Shown: piece by piece, positions 1 to 11,292 of the stretch
Layout of the letters: each line of letters starts with the position of its first letter
How positions within the stretch are numbered: position 1 is the stretch's first letter
From: Ophioceras dolichostomum
Lineage: Eukaryota; Ascomycota; Sordariomycetes; Magnaporthales; Ophioceraceae
DNA: 64,000 bases
Reading direction: 5' to 3'
Assembly: GCA_003049485.1 (NCBI GenBank)
Contig: PYST01000099.1
Location: forward strand, 50,172 to 114,171
Made by a program: the position numbers and the translations under genes
The notes under the pieces: generated by a model
The model's database searches: none
Told to the model about the DNA's origin: nothing
Seen by the model: only the letters and a program-made list of their open reading frames with translations

Positions 1-1165
1 AGTCGACAACTGAGAGCGAGTGAGTACCTTAAGTAGGTAGGTAGGCAGGCAAGCATCTTGATCATCGAGGCGTCGAAGACAATGAAACGATCCTATCCCG
101 AATTGGGCCATGTAGTCTATGCGAACACTGGCCGGCACCTGGTAGTAGATCTGTGCGACCATTTGATGGCAGATTCCATCGAGGCGCACGCAAACTTGCA
201 CAACGAGGCGCCCAATCATGGATGCTGTTCGGGGAGGGAGGAACCAAACAACCCAAAGGCAACCTGGGAGCCTCAGCGAGGCAACGACGAACGAGGATAC
301 TCGCACTCAATTTAGTAGTGCCTCCCTCAACTTCCCACATTTCTCCACGCCCAAGAACGGTGCAGCGGGCCCGAGCCATCGGGCATGTCCATTTCGGCTC
401 ACCTTTCATATTTGTATGACGAATGAGACATGGCCAAATCCCTATCCCGAAGGAGGCGTTTGCGGCACGGGAACATATGATCGCCGCCAAGGCTATACAG
501 CATATTATGCATCGCGATGCTAAAAAGGATGAGAGAGAGAGAGAAATGCGGCGTAGCCCTATCATTCCTTGAGCCTCACTGCTAAAACCTAGGATTCCAG
601 GCGCCGGTACGATGGAATCCTTCTAGAAGTCGTAGGTCAACGTCGTCAATGCAAAGGGCAGCGCAAGAGCCGTAGAGTGTCTTGTTCTCGCATGATAGAG
701 TCCTCAGCTTGCTGATCGGTCACACAGCCTCTTGGGCCTTTTCGTGGTCGGCTTAGCCGACATTGAGCCCGGTAGGTCCACGCTGAATGGAAGCGCGAAT
801 CAAGCTGAGGGCTTTTCTTGACCTTGACGCCGCTCAAAAGTTGATAAGATGTCTGCGTACGCCTCTTCCGGCCCGGGAGGTTGTCACACAACAATATTGG
901 ACGACACTTATACATAAGTTGCCAGCATATCCCACATCTTAATTCGTCGATCAACTCCTATAATTCCCATTTCTCAACGAGAAGTCTTCTTGCTGTACGA
1001 CGTGGCCTTGCCTCAATAGCAACCCACCTATCTTGTCCATCATATACATCCCGCAGCGTCAGAATACAGATCCAGCCCCTCTCAAAAACACCATACAGCA
1101 CCGCCCTCGCTGTGAGGCCTTGTGGGAAAACAGATCTTCACACGGCGACACGTTCCAGGTAGACG
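1..1165. other. intergenic, no gene seen
   Basis: No open frame here has convincing coding character. The first 50 bases contain a short AGGTAGGTAGGCAGGC-type microsatellite, a motif that recurs at several places in the window. The last part, just before position 1166, is C- and A-rich, as expected for the promoter and 5' leader of the gene that follows. Confidence 0.5.
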
Positions 1166-1891
1166 ATGGCTCCGATAACACTGCGAGAAATCATAACCGG
1201 CGCACCAACGACCGGCGGCGGCGGGAGTGAAGACGACGGCGGCCTGAGCATGGGATGGATCGCAGGGATCGGCATATCAGCCAGCTTCGTCTTCGTCATC
1301 GGCACAATGATCATCTTCGCGGCGTGCCGGAGGAGGAAGACCAGGAGACAGGAGAAGATGGTGGCTGCCTTCCCCACAGCGACGTGGTCGCCGCTCAGGC
1401 CACTACCGCGGCGGCCATTTTCCGGTTCTCCATTGTCATCATCACCGTCCTCGTCGTTGCAGTCGCCATCATCATCACCATCAACAACAACACAGAACCT
1501 ACCTCCTTGGGCGCTCCAACGCCCCAGCATCATCACCGTCCCGGACAAAATGGACAAACATATAGCGGAGCGGCGTAACATCCGGGTCATCAGCGTCCGC
1601 GACAGGGCGGAGCTGAGCCCCGTCAACTACGAGGAAAGGGTCCTCACCGAGCCGAGCCGCGCAAAAGTAAGGAGAGAGAAGGAGACCGAGGTGGTGGAGG
1701 AGGAGGAAGAGGACGAGGAGGTGAAGGTGGCCTACGCCTCGATTCTATGGAAGACAGAGGCCGTGGAGCGGATGTGGCAGGCACGTCGGCCGCCAAGCAT
1801 CTACACTGCATCGTCGCCGCTGCCAACGCGTGAAGCGTGGCTGGCCAGAAATCACCTGGTGTCGCCGACGACACCGAGTGGCTTTTTATAA
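1166..1891 (+). CDS. hypothetical single-span membrane protein (241 aa)
   Basis: Family not recognised. The protein starts with a short Ser/Thr/Gly-rich segment, followed by one strong hydrophobic span at about residues 29-52 (GWIAGIGISASFVFVIGTMI). A basic stop-transfer cluster (CRRRKTRRQEK) comes next, then a long Ser/Pro-rich and Glu-rich tail. This order suggests a type III/Ib orientation with the long tail in the cytosol; that is inference. The acidic stretch around residues 172-187 (VVEEEEEDEEVKV) is low complexity. The ATG at 1166 is the first in frame and has a purine at -3. The frame is open to a TAA at 1889-1891 with no intron needed. Coding status is likely but not certain, because the tail is of biased composition. 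Confidence 0.55.
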   Translation: MAPITLREIITGAPTTGGGGSEDDGGLSMGWIAGIGISASFVFVIGTMIIFAACRRRKTRRQEKMVAAFPTATWSPLRPLPRRPFSGSPLSSSPSSSLQSPSSSPSTTTQNLPPWALQRPSIITVPDKMDKHIAERRNIRVISVRDRAELSPVNYEERVLTEPSRAKVRREKETEVVEEEEEDEEVKVAYASILWKTEAVERMWQARRPPSIYTASSPLPTREAWLARNHLVSPTTPSGFL

Positions 1892-2545
1892 GTACCAAAC
1901 TAGGGGTAATAAGGACTAGGCGTATTTGGTTGGTACCTGGGGAGGCTCGAGGCTGGGTTAGCCTTTCATCTTGTACATGTACGAGGAGACGGACTTGTTA
2001 GATATAGTTATACCCTAGAGCATAGAGCATAGAGCTGTAAAGCATTATGGGAAGATAGATTACCTACACTTGCCGGCCCGTCCCGCCCGTCATCAGGTCA
2101 TAGTCGCTTTCGGCGCGGACTACACTTATTCTCACAGCCTTACGCATGTGCATGTGCACCCATACTTTGAGCTGGGCCATTCCCTTGATGGTGACTCGCC
2201 TCGCTCTTGAAAGGTCCCTCGCCCAGTTGCAGTCAACAATTTTCAGTGATGGGCCAGGTAGGTGACCTAGATGGCTATGTCAAAGTTCTGGGATACCCCG
2301 TCCAATCTTCTCGGTCAATCATTTGGGGATCAATGGTGACGCGTCGGACGATATACAGTCAAGACGAATCGAGCTCGGGCTGAATGACCACCATCTATCC
2401 TCTCTGGGGCGCGCACAAAACAAAGCAAAAATACCTCTCAAGTTCCTCAGCGTGGCAACGAAAGTTTCATTCTCATCGCTACGGTATCTAGAGCACCAAC
2501 AGCAACTCAAGACCATAGAGCACCGAGACATCGCGATCATCAAAG
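1892..2545. other. intergenic, no gene seen
   Basis: Holds the 3' flank of the membrane-protein gene and the presumed promoter of the next gene. There are scattered short direct repeats (catagagcatagagc near 2020), but no frame or RNA gene that I could support. Confidence 0.4.
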
Positions 2546-3385
2546 ATGGACGAATGGCATACAGGTGCGGCCACCAGTGCCGTTCCCTCCAACCGAAAGG
2601 CGGATCTAGGCATGTCGAACCAGCGGGCTATCTCGAAGGTCCGCCTCTGCCTGAACTGTGTGGTGGAGGTCAGCGTTGACCTTCTGGCCTGCTCTTCAAC
2701 GCTTCACATCCAGGGCGCACTCGGCCTCCTTCATGCCATCCAAGGAGATTGCGTCGCAGAGCTGGGAATGCTGGAGTATAACCTCGGTGGCCCATCCAAG
2801 TTCCGTGCCATTATGGCCGGTATGGAAGAGTTGGAGAGAATCCTCTATTCTACTCCTTCGCCGTCAGGCCCGTCAGGTCGCGACAGCAGCCACCACAACC
2901 ACCACCGTTCTGAACATTTGGAGATGTGCAAGGAGACTACCAAGTCAGAGGACTCCCGCTGGGCTAGGGTGCCATCACATAGCGACGACAGTCAAGGAGC
3001 CACCGGTATGAGCGAGCTCGTTCCGCGCCGCTATCTGCGGGCTAGGGCACCTGGGGCCTCAACTCTCGCGGAAACGGGTAGAGGCAACGGGTTCGCCCAT
3101 CACCCATACTCCCAGCCATCGCGGGCTATGCCCTGCGAAGCCGCACAAAACACATGGGCCAGCCACCATGTGTACAGCCGCTCTGCACCAGCGTATACTC
3201 ATAACTGGGACGCCCGTTACGACGGCAAGGTCGCCGTGCGTCATCACGCGCGAGAGCTTCAGCACTCCTATGAGAATGGCCAGACTGTCGGCGGTCTTCG
3301 ACAGTTCGAGCGATATGGCTCGAGCCTCTCCACCTCGATGAGCTATTCTGACAGCGAGCAAATCTTCCACGACGACGACAACGAC

Positions 3386-3420
<35 letters not shown>

Positions 3421-3799
3421 CGACACCAACAACATGAGCCGGGAACAGAATATCCGCGGTGGCGGCGGGGCCGGCGGCAGGCATCCAGCGAGGGGGGGCA
3501 GTATTTCCGGAGACACCACAACCATCACCAACCCAAGCAGCTACGGACAGGCGACATCTCTCTGGGAGAGCACTGGACGGTCCAAGCAAGCCGAGCAGCG
3601 GAACAGCCTTTCCATTTTTGCTGGCCTCGAGGGCCCGTCTCCAGTGTCTCCAGGAAGGCAAGGAGTCGAGGTCTGTCCGCGCCCGTCGCCTGTGGTATCC
3701 AACAAGGGCAGCACAAGTATCCTCGATTCTGTGAAGGGGTACATCAAGACTCGAGCGCGAAAGCTGGCTAGCGGCATTGGGAGGTTCGCAAGATCCTAG
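2546..3799 (+). CDS. hypothetical protein with poly-Asp tract (417 aa)
   Basis: Family not recognised. The first 100 residues are of mixed composition and look globular, with cysteines and a leucine-rich helix-like stretch (CVVEVSVDLLACSSTLHIQG). The rest is low complexity, rich in Ser, Arg, His and Gly. An uninterrupted Asp/Asn run sits at about residues 273-293, encoded by a (GAC)n-type repeat at 3370-3427. The C-terminus is basic (TRARKLASGIGRFARS), which could be an amphipathic or nuclear signal; this is inference. The ATG at 2546 has A at -3 (aagATGG), and the single exon ends in TAG. The length of the open frame over non-repetitive sequence supports a real gene, but no function can be named. 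Confidence 0.5.
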
Positions 3800-4982
3800 C
3801 CTACGTTGGCTCCTCTGTCGCGGATGATAGATGGCCTCCGACTCGGTGCGTGGCGGCCAAGGCGTATTGTGCAAACAGCGCGGTGCCTCCCACACTCGGT
3901 CGTGAGATGCCAAAGGATTCTCAACCATGAGCAGCCTAGTCCATGCATGGTAAGGCTTATCTATCAGATATATCAGGACAGAGGGCTTTGGGCCCATTCT
4001 CTCGTCCAAGAAGCGGTGTAGTCAGTAACCATGGATCGGGATTGTCCTTTGTTTGTATCTGTGATTTAGTTAACGATACAACGCCCCGCCGATCAGAAAT
4101 CCAAAGCAAAGATAAGCTTCGTTTGCTTCGTTTGGATTTCCGTTTGCTTTTGGTTTCCTTCCTTGTTTTCGGGTGCCATTTTCGGAAATTTGCATATGTT
4201 GTTTGCAGGTTGGATGACGTCTCCTGACAAACGGCTCGAGACAAACGGATGCGAAGACCTCGTGCACTTACACACAACCAATCAGGAAACCTCTATATCT
4301 AAGCGGATCCACCCCGAATCGGTCTGTACCAAACATTTGGAGCCGGTACTGGACTCGGGGCCGATTTCGAGCGGGGTCGGCTGCTGGCACCCCAGCCAAT
4401 CTCATCTGCGGCTTTCTCACTTACAGGAGTTTGCTGCGATTCCATTCGCCCAACCCGCCTCATACAAACGGACGGATTCCCGTCTATACACCATTCTGAA
4501 ATAGGTGTAATTCAGGCAGCGTCGTTCGCTCTCCAAATACTACGCGGAGATGTATATTAGACACCGGGCCAATCCTTCAGCGGTGCATCAGTACAAAGAG
4601 CGACCGAGTCTTCCTCCAGACAAAGGGCCTCTCAACCTCTGTGTGCTGCTGAACTTCGCTCCGAGAACCGCTCCTATCCCCAGCTTCAATATCGCCACAG
4701 TAGCCCGTTCGGACTTTTATGTCATATACCGAGCACCATTCGATTCTCCGAGTCTCTCTATACATCCATGAGGCTCGTGGATACCCTCACAGCATCAGCC
4801 GCATCCCAGCCCACGTAATCCTCACCCGATACCGCCGACCTGGACCGACCTCGACGTCGATGCTAGCCAAGGCCTTCCGGCTATAATAGACATCCGGCTG
4901 ACCGTCCTAGAGTCCGACATCACCACCAAAGCATCTACGACCAGCAACAGTACCACCATCAGCATTTCTTATCCCATCCATC
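3800..4982. other. intergenic with a small inverted repeat
   Basis: No convincing gene. Around 4096-4142 there is a short inverted repeat (GAAATCCAAA ... TTTGGATTTC, 10-bp perfect arms) within a T-rich, Cys/Phe-codon-like run on the + strand. The last 150 bases are C/A-rich and form the leader of the transporter gene at 4983. Confidence 0.4.
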
Positions 4983-6104
4983 ATGTCTTTGGTCACGACC
5001 AAGAACGCCGTCATGACCTTGTTGGGCCAGAGGAGTGGGGGAGCTGCACCATCTTCAGACGCCAACAACGCCCAGCATCAACAACCGTCACTCTCACCTG
5101 AACAAGACCCCCTACTTCGAAGCGAATGCAACGGACTCCTGCACAACAACCCCACCAAATGCAACAGAGGCTCAGAGGCCGACTACGAAGACCTCGAGTC
5201 CCAGTCGAGCACCCTCGGCGCCCACGACCACGACAGCAGATATGGAGGTGGCTACGGCAGCTACGGCAGCCTAGACGACAACGAAAGCGACCCCTCTTGC
5301 TCCCCCAGCACTTCTTCTACCTCCCACTCCCACCCCTCCCGCATCAGCGCCCGCCTAATCTCCGACGCGACCATCGGCCTCTCCGACGGCCTCACCGTCC
5401 CCTTCGCCCTAACAGCCGGCCTCTCCGCCCTAGCCGACACCCGCATCGTCATCTACGGCGGCCTCGCCGAGCTCATCGCCGGCGCCATCTCCATGGGCCT
5501 GGGCGGCTACCTGGGCGCCCGCTCCGAGGCCGAGTCCTACGCCGAGACGCTCGGCCGCCTCCGAAGGCAGGTGGGCCTCGACCCGCGCGCCGCGACGCAC
5601 GCCGTGCGCTCCGTGTTCGCGTCCTGCACCGACCTGCCGCGGCACCAGCTCGACGACCTGGCGGAGCGGGTCGTCGCGTCCCCGCCGGAGGTGCTCACCA
5701 GCTTCCTGATGCGGTTCCACCACCTCGAGGGGGCCGAGCCACCCTCGTCGCGCGCGTTCGTGTCGGGCTTCACCATCGCGCTGGGGTACTTCGTGGGCGG
5801 GCTGGTCCCCTTGCTGCCGTACCTGTGCGTCGCGCGGGACGATCTATACACGGGACTAGCTATTAGCGTGGGCGTCATGGCCGTGGCGCTGTTCTCTTTT
5901 GGGTACGCCAAGACGTGCATGGTCAGCGGGTGGAGGGGGAGCAGGAACGTGCGGAAGGGGCTCGCGGGAGGGGCACAGATGGTCGTTGTTGGAGGGGCGG
6001 CGGCTGGGGCGGCCATGTTGCTCGTCAGGCTGTTTAACGGGTTTGCGGAGCCGGATGGGGAGGGTGGAGGAGGTGGTGATGGTGGTGGTGGGTCGAACCC
6101 CTAA
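4983..6104 (+). CDS. Ccc1/VIT1-family vacuolar iron/manganese transporter (373 aa)
   Basis: This family (yeast Ccc1, plant VIT1; DUF125) moves Fe2+ or Mn2+ from the cytosol into the vacuole in exchange for protons. The first 120 residues are a hydrophilic Ser/Asp/Gly-rich extension. The family core follows: a first helix with DATIGLSDGLTVPFALTAGL (about 128-147), then GLAELIAGAISMGLGGYLGARSEAE, with the conserved Glu and Met residues of the transport path. A cytosolic helical metal-binding segment sits at about 180-250, and three further hydrophobic spans run up to residue 355. The tail is Gly-rich. A single exon with ATG at 4983 (catcATGTC). Yeast Ccc1 is 322 aa, so the N-terminus here is longer than usual. 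The family call is strong; the choice between iron and manganese cannot be made from sequence. Confidence 0.9.
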   Translation: MSLVTTKNAVMTLLGQRSGGAAPSSDANNAQHQQPSLSPEQDPLLRSECNGLLHNNPTKCNRGSEADYEDLESQSSTLGAHDHDSRYGGGYGSYGSLDDNESDPSCSPSTSSTSHSHPSRISARLISDATIGLSDGLTVPFALTAGLSALADTRIVIYGGLAELIAGAISMGLGGYLGARSEAESYAETLGRLRRQVGLDPRAATHAVRSVFASCTDLPRHQLDDLAERVVASPPEVLTSFLMRFHHLEGAEPPSSRAFVSGFTIALGYFVGGLVPLLPYLCVARDDLYTGLAISVGVMAVALFSFGYAKTCMVSGWRGSRNVRKGLAGGAQMVVVGGAAAGAAMLLVRLFNGFAEPDGEGGGGGDGGGGSNP

Positions 6105-6749
6105 GAAAAGGAGAGAAGGAATGGAGGAGACGGAGATGAAGGGGTGGTTAGGGCGTTTTGGTTTATCTATGGGTAATTGACTGGATGGCATGGCGCGCCT
6201 GTGAAGAAAGCGTCGGCGATATCATAGGGGAGTTTAGGTGGAATGCTTCTCTGGCTGGCAGGCTGATAGAAATCTTGGGCGAGTTGTCCTTTGTACATTA
6301 GATACACGGCCGGATCATATCCGCCCCTCAACTGACCTTTGGTCTTACGAATAATGACATTTGTTTGAATGTACCAGAACGGGTTTGCTTTACGCGGGCC
6401 AGCCCCTGAGTCTCCGAGCCACCAGCAACGCCCAACCTAAGGCTCTAATGACACCCAGGGCTGCTCTGAGGGGGCCTCTGCTCTTTCTATGCACAAATTG
6501 GACCCTCCGAATAAACGCGTAATGATTGTTTAATTTTGGTACTTCCACATTCTATGTATACCTACCAAGGTATGCAAGCTCCCACCATTTTCGCGATTTG
6601 GGGATGAGAACATGCCCGCTTGACTTGATCAGATCATGAGCCCCGATCAAACTTGACTCTGAACAGACATCGATCCTCGACCCGCTCTAGGACTCGCCTA
6701 TCCCAGCTAGGCTCTTCTTGACTCGACCTCGATACCGTAAGGATGGTGA
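6105..6749. other. intergenic between convergent genes
   Basis: Shared 3' flank of the transporter (+) and the GH47 gene (-). There is no coding signal. It should carry both 3' UTRs; no single polyadenylation site can be picked with confidence. Confidence 0.5.
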
Positions 6750-8604
6750 TCAACCAGCACGCCCAGCCACCTTGATAGGGTGCGCCTCAGTGTTGAACAC
6801 CCAACGATTCGTCTTGTCCGCCTTGATCTGCCAGTCCGCGTCCTCGGCGTGAATGAGGTACGAATACTTGAGCGTCTCCGCGAACCAGAAGCTCTCCTGG
6901 AAATCGAGGAACCCGCCACCGGTGTGGTCGTTCACGTCCCCGAACGCGGAGTACGCCGTCGCCACCCAGGCCGTCGTGTTGATGGCCTTGAAGGCCTGCC
7001 AGGCCCACTCCTGGTACATGGGATCGCCCGTGGCGCGGTACGCGTAGTAGATGGACTCAATCACCTCGGGCCGCAGGAGGTACTGGGAGGCGCCGCCGAT
7101 GTCGTCGTCGCGCGGGATCCAGAAGCCGGCCCGCTCGTTGAACTCGCAGAGCTCGGTGTCGTTCGCGGGGGGACCCAGGCTGGGGGTGGTGGAGTTGCGG
7201 GGCTGGTTGCCGTTGTCTTGCCAGCGGAAGATCTCGGGCCCCACGCCCGTCGCGGTCTGGAGGTAGGTCTCGCGGCAGGAGCGCGTGAGGTTGAGGCCGA
7301 AGTCGATGTATTGCGGTTGGTCGAGCGTTAGGCCGCCGAGGATGAAGTTGCCGCCGGCGAAGCAGGCGACTGTAGCGGGAGAGGTTCGGCGACTGGTTAG
7401 TACGGAGCGTTGCAGTGAAGAGGTTCAGAGAGGTACAAAGACGAGCTACTCACGGTGCTGCGAGATGTATCGCCTGGTTGTGTTCCTGTACAGGGCCAAG
7501 AAGGTGAGATCCGGACGGGTAGCCGGCGAGGACGCAAGGTACTGCATGCTCGAGTTCGCAGCGAGGATCCAGCGGTCCTTATAAGAGCCGAAGCGGTCCG
7601 GGTCGTACAGGTACATCTTGATGAGGTACTCGTAGAAGCTGTCCGTGCCGCCGCCCCAACCGCCCGCGCCATCGATGAACTCGCCCGTCGTGATGTTCAG
7701 GTTGAAGCCGATCATCCCCGGAAACGGCTCCGCGAGCGGCAAGGGCTTCGGGTCCAGAAGGTACGACTCGGCCTTCTGGGCCAGCTGGCCGAAGACCGGG
7801 TTGCCCGTCAGGTCGCTGAGGCGCGTCCACTCGAGCACTAGCGTGCCGATGGTGGCGACCGCGTTGGTCTCGGACCCGCCCGTCCGCGGCGGATCGAATA
7901 AGAGCAGGTTGTCCGGGATACCGCTAGCCGTGTCGAAGGCAAACTTCAGGTTCGTGGCCAGCCTCTCGGCCTGGTCGAGAACCGCCCGGGTGGCGCTCAT
8001 GTTCGCGGGCGCGAACTTGCCGGACTGGTCCGTCATGAGGTCATACGCTGAGAGCAGGCCGCCCAGGTAGCGGATGGTGGTCTCGAACAGCGACACCTCC
8101 GTCTCTGTGGAGTCGAAGTTGATGGTGGGCACGAAGTCCAGTACCGTCTTGACTATGTCCGTCTCGTTCATCACCAGCGCGGTGCTAAATGCGTCTACGG
8201 CGCTTGCACCCCATCCATTTCTGAAGTGCGAGACGGCCAGAGGAAAGGGGTAGAGAGATGGCGTTAGATTCGGGTACTACTGTGTGAGAAAGGTGGTACC
8301 CAGGCAGGCAGGCAGCCTTGTCCTGAGGAGGGGGATGGACGATCGAGAGACTTCTCATGTTCTCATGATGATGAACACACCTGTCATTCGCAGAAGTCCC
8401 GGACACCGGTTGGAAGGAGTCGTTGGGGAAGGCATATCTGTAGTACCCGTCCCAACTCCTACGAAAAGCTTGCCTTACGGCGTCTGCCCTCTCCTGGTTG
8501 GGGCTGTATGTGACGGCCCTTCGTGACGGCGGTGATGCTTTGGCCCCCACAAGGGAGGCACACAGCAGGGCCATCACGAAGAGAAAGATCGGCGGTGGAC
8601 GCAT
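6750..8604 (-). CDS. secreted class I alpha-1,2-mannosidase, GH47 (536 aa)
   Basis: Trims alpha-1,2-linked mannose from N-glycans, using an inverting mechanism and a Ca2+ ion. It resembles the secreted Aspergillus/Penicillium MsdS type more than the ER Mns1 type. Three exons: 8604-8381, 8220-7454 and 7369-6750. Introns are 160 and 84 bp with GTGTGT/CAG and GTGAGT/CAG ends, in phases 2 and 1. An N-terminal signal peptide (about residues 1-20: MRPPPIFLFVMALLCASLVG) is followed by WDGYYRYAFP. The first splice restores R-NGWGASAVDA; the second restores SQHLACFAGGNFILGG. Other family landmarks are ETTIRYLGGLLSAYD, RPEVIES and the C-terminal VFNTEAHP, whose Thr backbone binds calcium. The start is the ATG at 8604; an upstream TTG is not used. 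About 500-540 aa is normal for fungal GH47, so the gene looks intact. Confidence 0.93.
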
Positions 8605-11292
8605 GGCCAACAAGCGTCCGATGACGAGAAGCGCAAGAGAGTGATGGTGGGAAGGAGGCGTGGAAGGGAGAGGAAAAGGGAGAAGGGACGGAAGACAGAA
8701 GGAGAGGGGAATAGGAAGAGAGCGGTGAGACCCAGGACACGAGGCGATGATGTGTCGACAGGGGAACCGGAGGTTGTAAATATGGCGGCAGCTCCCGGCT
8801 TCCCGGCTGGTGGTGGATGGCTACTAGGCAGGCAGGCTCTCAGATGGTAAAGAAAATCCTGGGGAAGCTCAAGGCTATGCAATAGTGGAGAGAGTGACCG
8901 AGGGAGCCGAACCAGGATAGCGATGCTGCGGGAGGACACGGGAGACGTGGGGGGTCCCGGAAAGGATTTCTTCCTATTTTAATCTCGAGATCTCGAACCT
9001 CCTGCTCACACTCTTCTTTCGAAAATCCCAAATCGACGTGTCTGTGGCACAAACAAGCGTGCCTTCATGGTCGAATGTGAACAAGAAACAAGGAGAGAGT
9101 AAGGGACAGACAGAGAAAGAGAGAAAGACTTCGACTCGAAGACACGGGTATTGCAAGCGGGCGGGCAAGGCAACTTCTTTATGAGATGGCGAGATGAGGG
9201 GAACGGAGTCGTTGCACCGCCGATGCCACCTAGGCTAGGGAGGAGATGAGCAGAGGAGGCTCAGAGGGAGAAAAAGAGAGGAGGAGAAACTGAGGGAAGC
9301 AAAGCGATGTGATTGGGTGAGGAGCCCTGAGACCTGCCTAAAGAAGTAGGTAAACGGACCGGGGTGTCTGGCTCCTCCTCCTCCTCCGCACGACGTCTGA
9401 TGGAGCACGCTCGCTGGCCGGTTGCAGCATGCAGTGAGGCAGGTGAACGGACGACCACATGGACTATGTCCTGGCTTTGATCGATGCCATGTTGTCGCCG
9501 AAGTGGCAGCGTTCAACGGCGTCCTGTCTCTGTTGTTGCTGCTGCTTCTTCCTCTCCTGTCTTCTTCTGTCTATGCTCTTCTGTCTATGCATCTAGCCAT
9601 TGGCAAACTCGGGAGGAAGGGAGGGGAGAAAGGAGGGGAAAGGATAGAAAGTGAGGGGGGAATAGGTTTTGTTAGGGGGTCAACGAGAATGCATGTGCTG
9701 TGTCCATGTTTGGTTGTTCCTGTCTCGGCCAGATCAACAACGAGGACGTCATCGATGCTTGCCAGTGGAGAGGGGATACAACAGGAGGGGCTTGGAAAGG
9801 AGGACCAAGAGGCAGCGAGGCAGGGAGAGCGAGAGGGCTGGATGCCTTGCTTCGTGTTGAGCGCCAATCGAATTCTCGAAAAAAAAATGTGAAACTTGAG
9901 GGCTGGAACTGCGCCTTCATTCAATCCGAACTTCTCGGTGAGGTGGTGAACGAAGGGGACGACGACGTCTGACGATCAGAGGATGGAAGAGGCACATCAG
10001 TGTGCGCTCACTCAGCTCGCTCGAATGTTTTGATAAAGTTGAGACAGGGACGGCCCCCGACTGGGGCAACGTCCTGCAACTGTCCTCGTAAACGAGAGCA
10101 GATAAAGAAACGAGAGGAAAAGAAGAAAAATAAAGAGAGAAAGGAAACGTGAAGGCGAAGCTGATCAAAATTAACACAGAATAAAATAACGGATAACGGT
10201 GCACTATAATCGAGAGATAGCACGACCTCCACGGGGGCCATGCGGTGTTACCGGCATCCAGATTGCTTGTGGTCGAGACGCCTTATCACCGCTAGTGCGG
10301 GACCCTTGAAAGGGTAATACCGACGGCTCATTGAAGAAAAGAGAGAGTCAGGGTCTCATTGGTTCATATAGGCTTCCCGGAGGATTGGTGGGATGGTAGA
10401 CCTCCCGTACCGGGTAGTTGAGTTCGGGGAGTTGAGATGATAACTGGTGGTAATTGGTGGTGCGTGGTTCCTCCATCCATACCGAAATGCCTAGAATTTA
10501 GAAGATAGCCGTATTACGAACAGAAGCGAGGTTCCCGCCCTGAGAACACGTAAGTAAAGTTGTGCCGTGTGATCCAGTAGCACAAGGCAGGCAAGGTTAA
10601 AAGCGTATTGGAACACAACTATAGAGAAGTGAACTATACCAGTGTTCCCTTCAGAAGCACAGTGAGATGCGGGGGAGAAGGAGCCAAAGAAACAAGCTTG
10701 CCCCTCACTGACTGCCGTGGGCTAGTGGGTAGTAGTGGACTACCGGCAAGCCTTTCGGCGCTTTCAAAAGCGTCCGGACCTGTTCAGGAATGCGCCCCTG
10801 TCTTTGACCGACCTGCCAGCCCGAGGAAGTCTTGTATCTCATAAGGCAGTGGAACGTGGAGCCTCGTGATGATGATAAATGAACTGGCCACCCCTTACTT
10901 ACCACAAGGGGGTGGCGGTCAGATTAGCTTGTCTCTGGGCTCTTCCCTCCAGTGTCTCCTTTGTTTGTTTCTCTCTATTTCTTTTGGCACTGCGCATACT
11001 GCCCATTTGTTGCAGTACTGCGCTCAGATCATCCTGCCGAGTCCTCCATTCAGGAGGAGAAGAGGCCGTTAGACATTCCCGCGATGGGAAGGTGGGAAAT
11101 TTAAGAGATTTTGAGCAAAGAGAATTTAACAGCATAGCCGGTCACTCAGAGGAGCGGACAAGTAGACAGAGAGATGCAAACAGCCGGTTAGCACAGCAGA
11201 GCGATGCGGCCGGGGAAGGTGGCCATTGCGCCGAAATCGCGCCACGAAGCTTTTTCCTTCTGCTGCTGTGTCATCCAAACGGCAAGTCTGCA
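8605..11292. other. 2.7-kb intergenic, purine-rich strand bias
   Basis: No gene can be supported. From about 8620 to 9420 and again from 9600 to 10150 the + strand is dominated by GA-rich runs (gagagaaaaagagaggagg type). Read on the minus strand this is a long CT-rich tract, typical of strong ascomycete promoters and 5' leaders, and it lies directly upstream of the GH47 start. The 10.2-11.2 kb part is of ordinary composition. Several small frames exist but none has codon bias or a recognisable motif. Confidence 0.5.

Noticed and set aside
5126..5866. Arg/Pro-rich plus-strand frame inside the VIT gene
   Set aside because: Shadow frame produced by the GC-rich codons of the transporter; the transporter frame has the family motifs.
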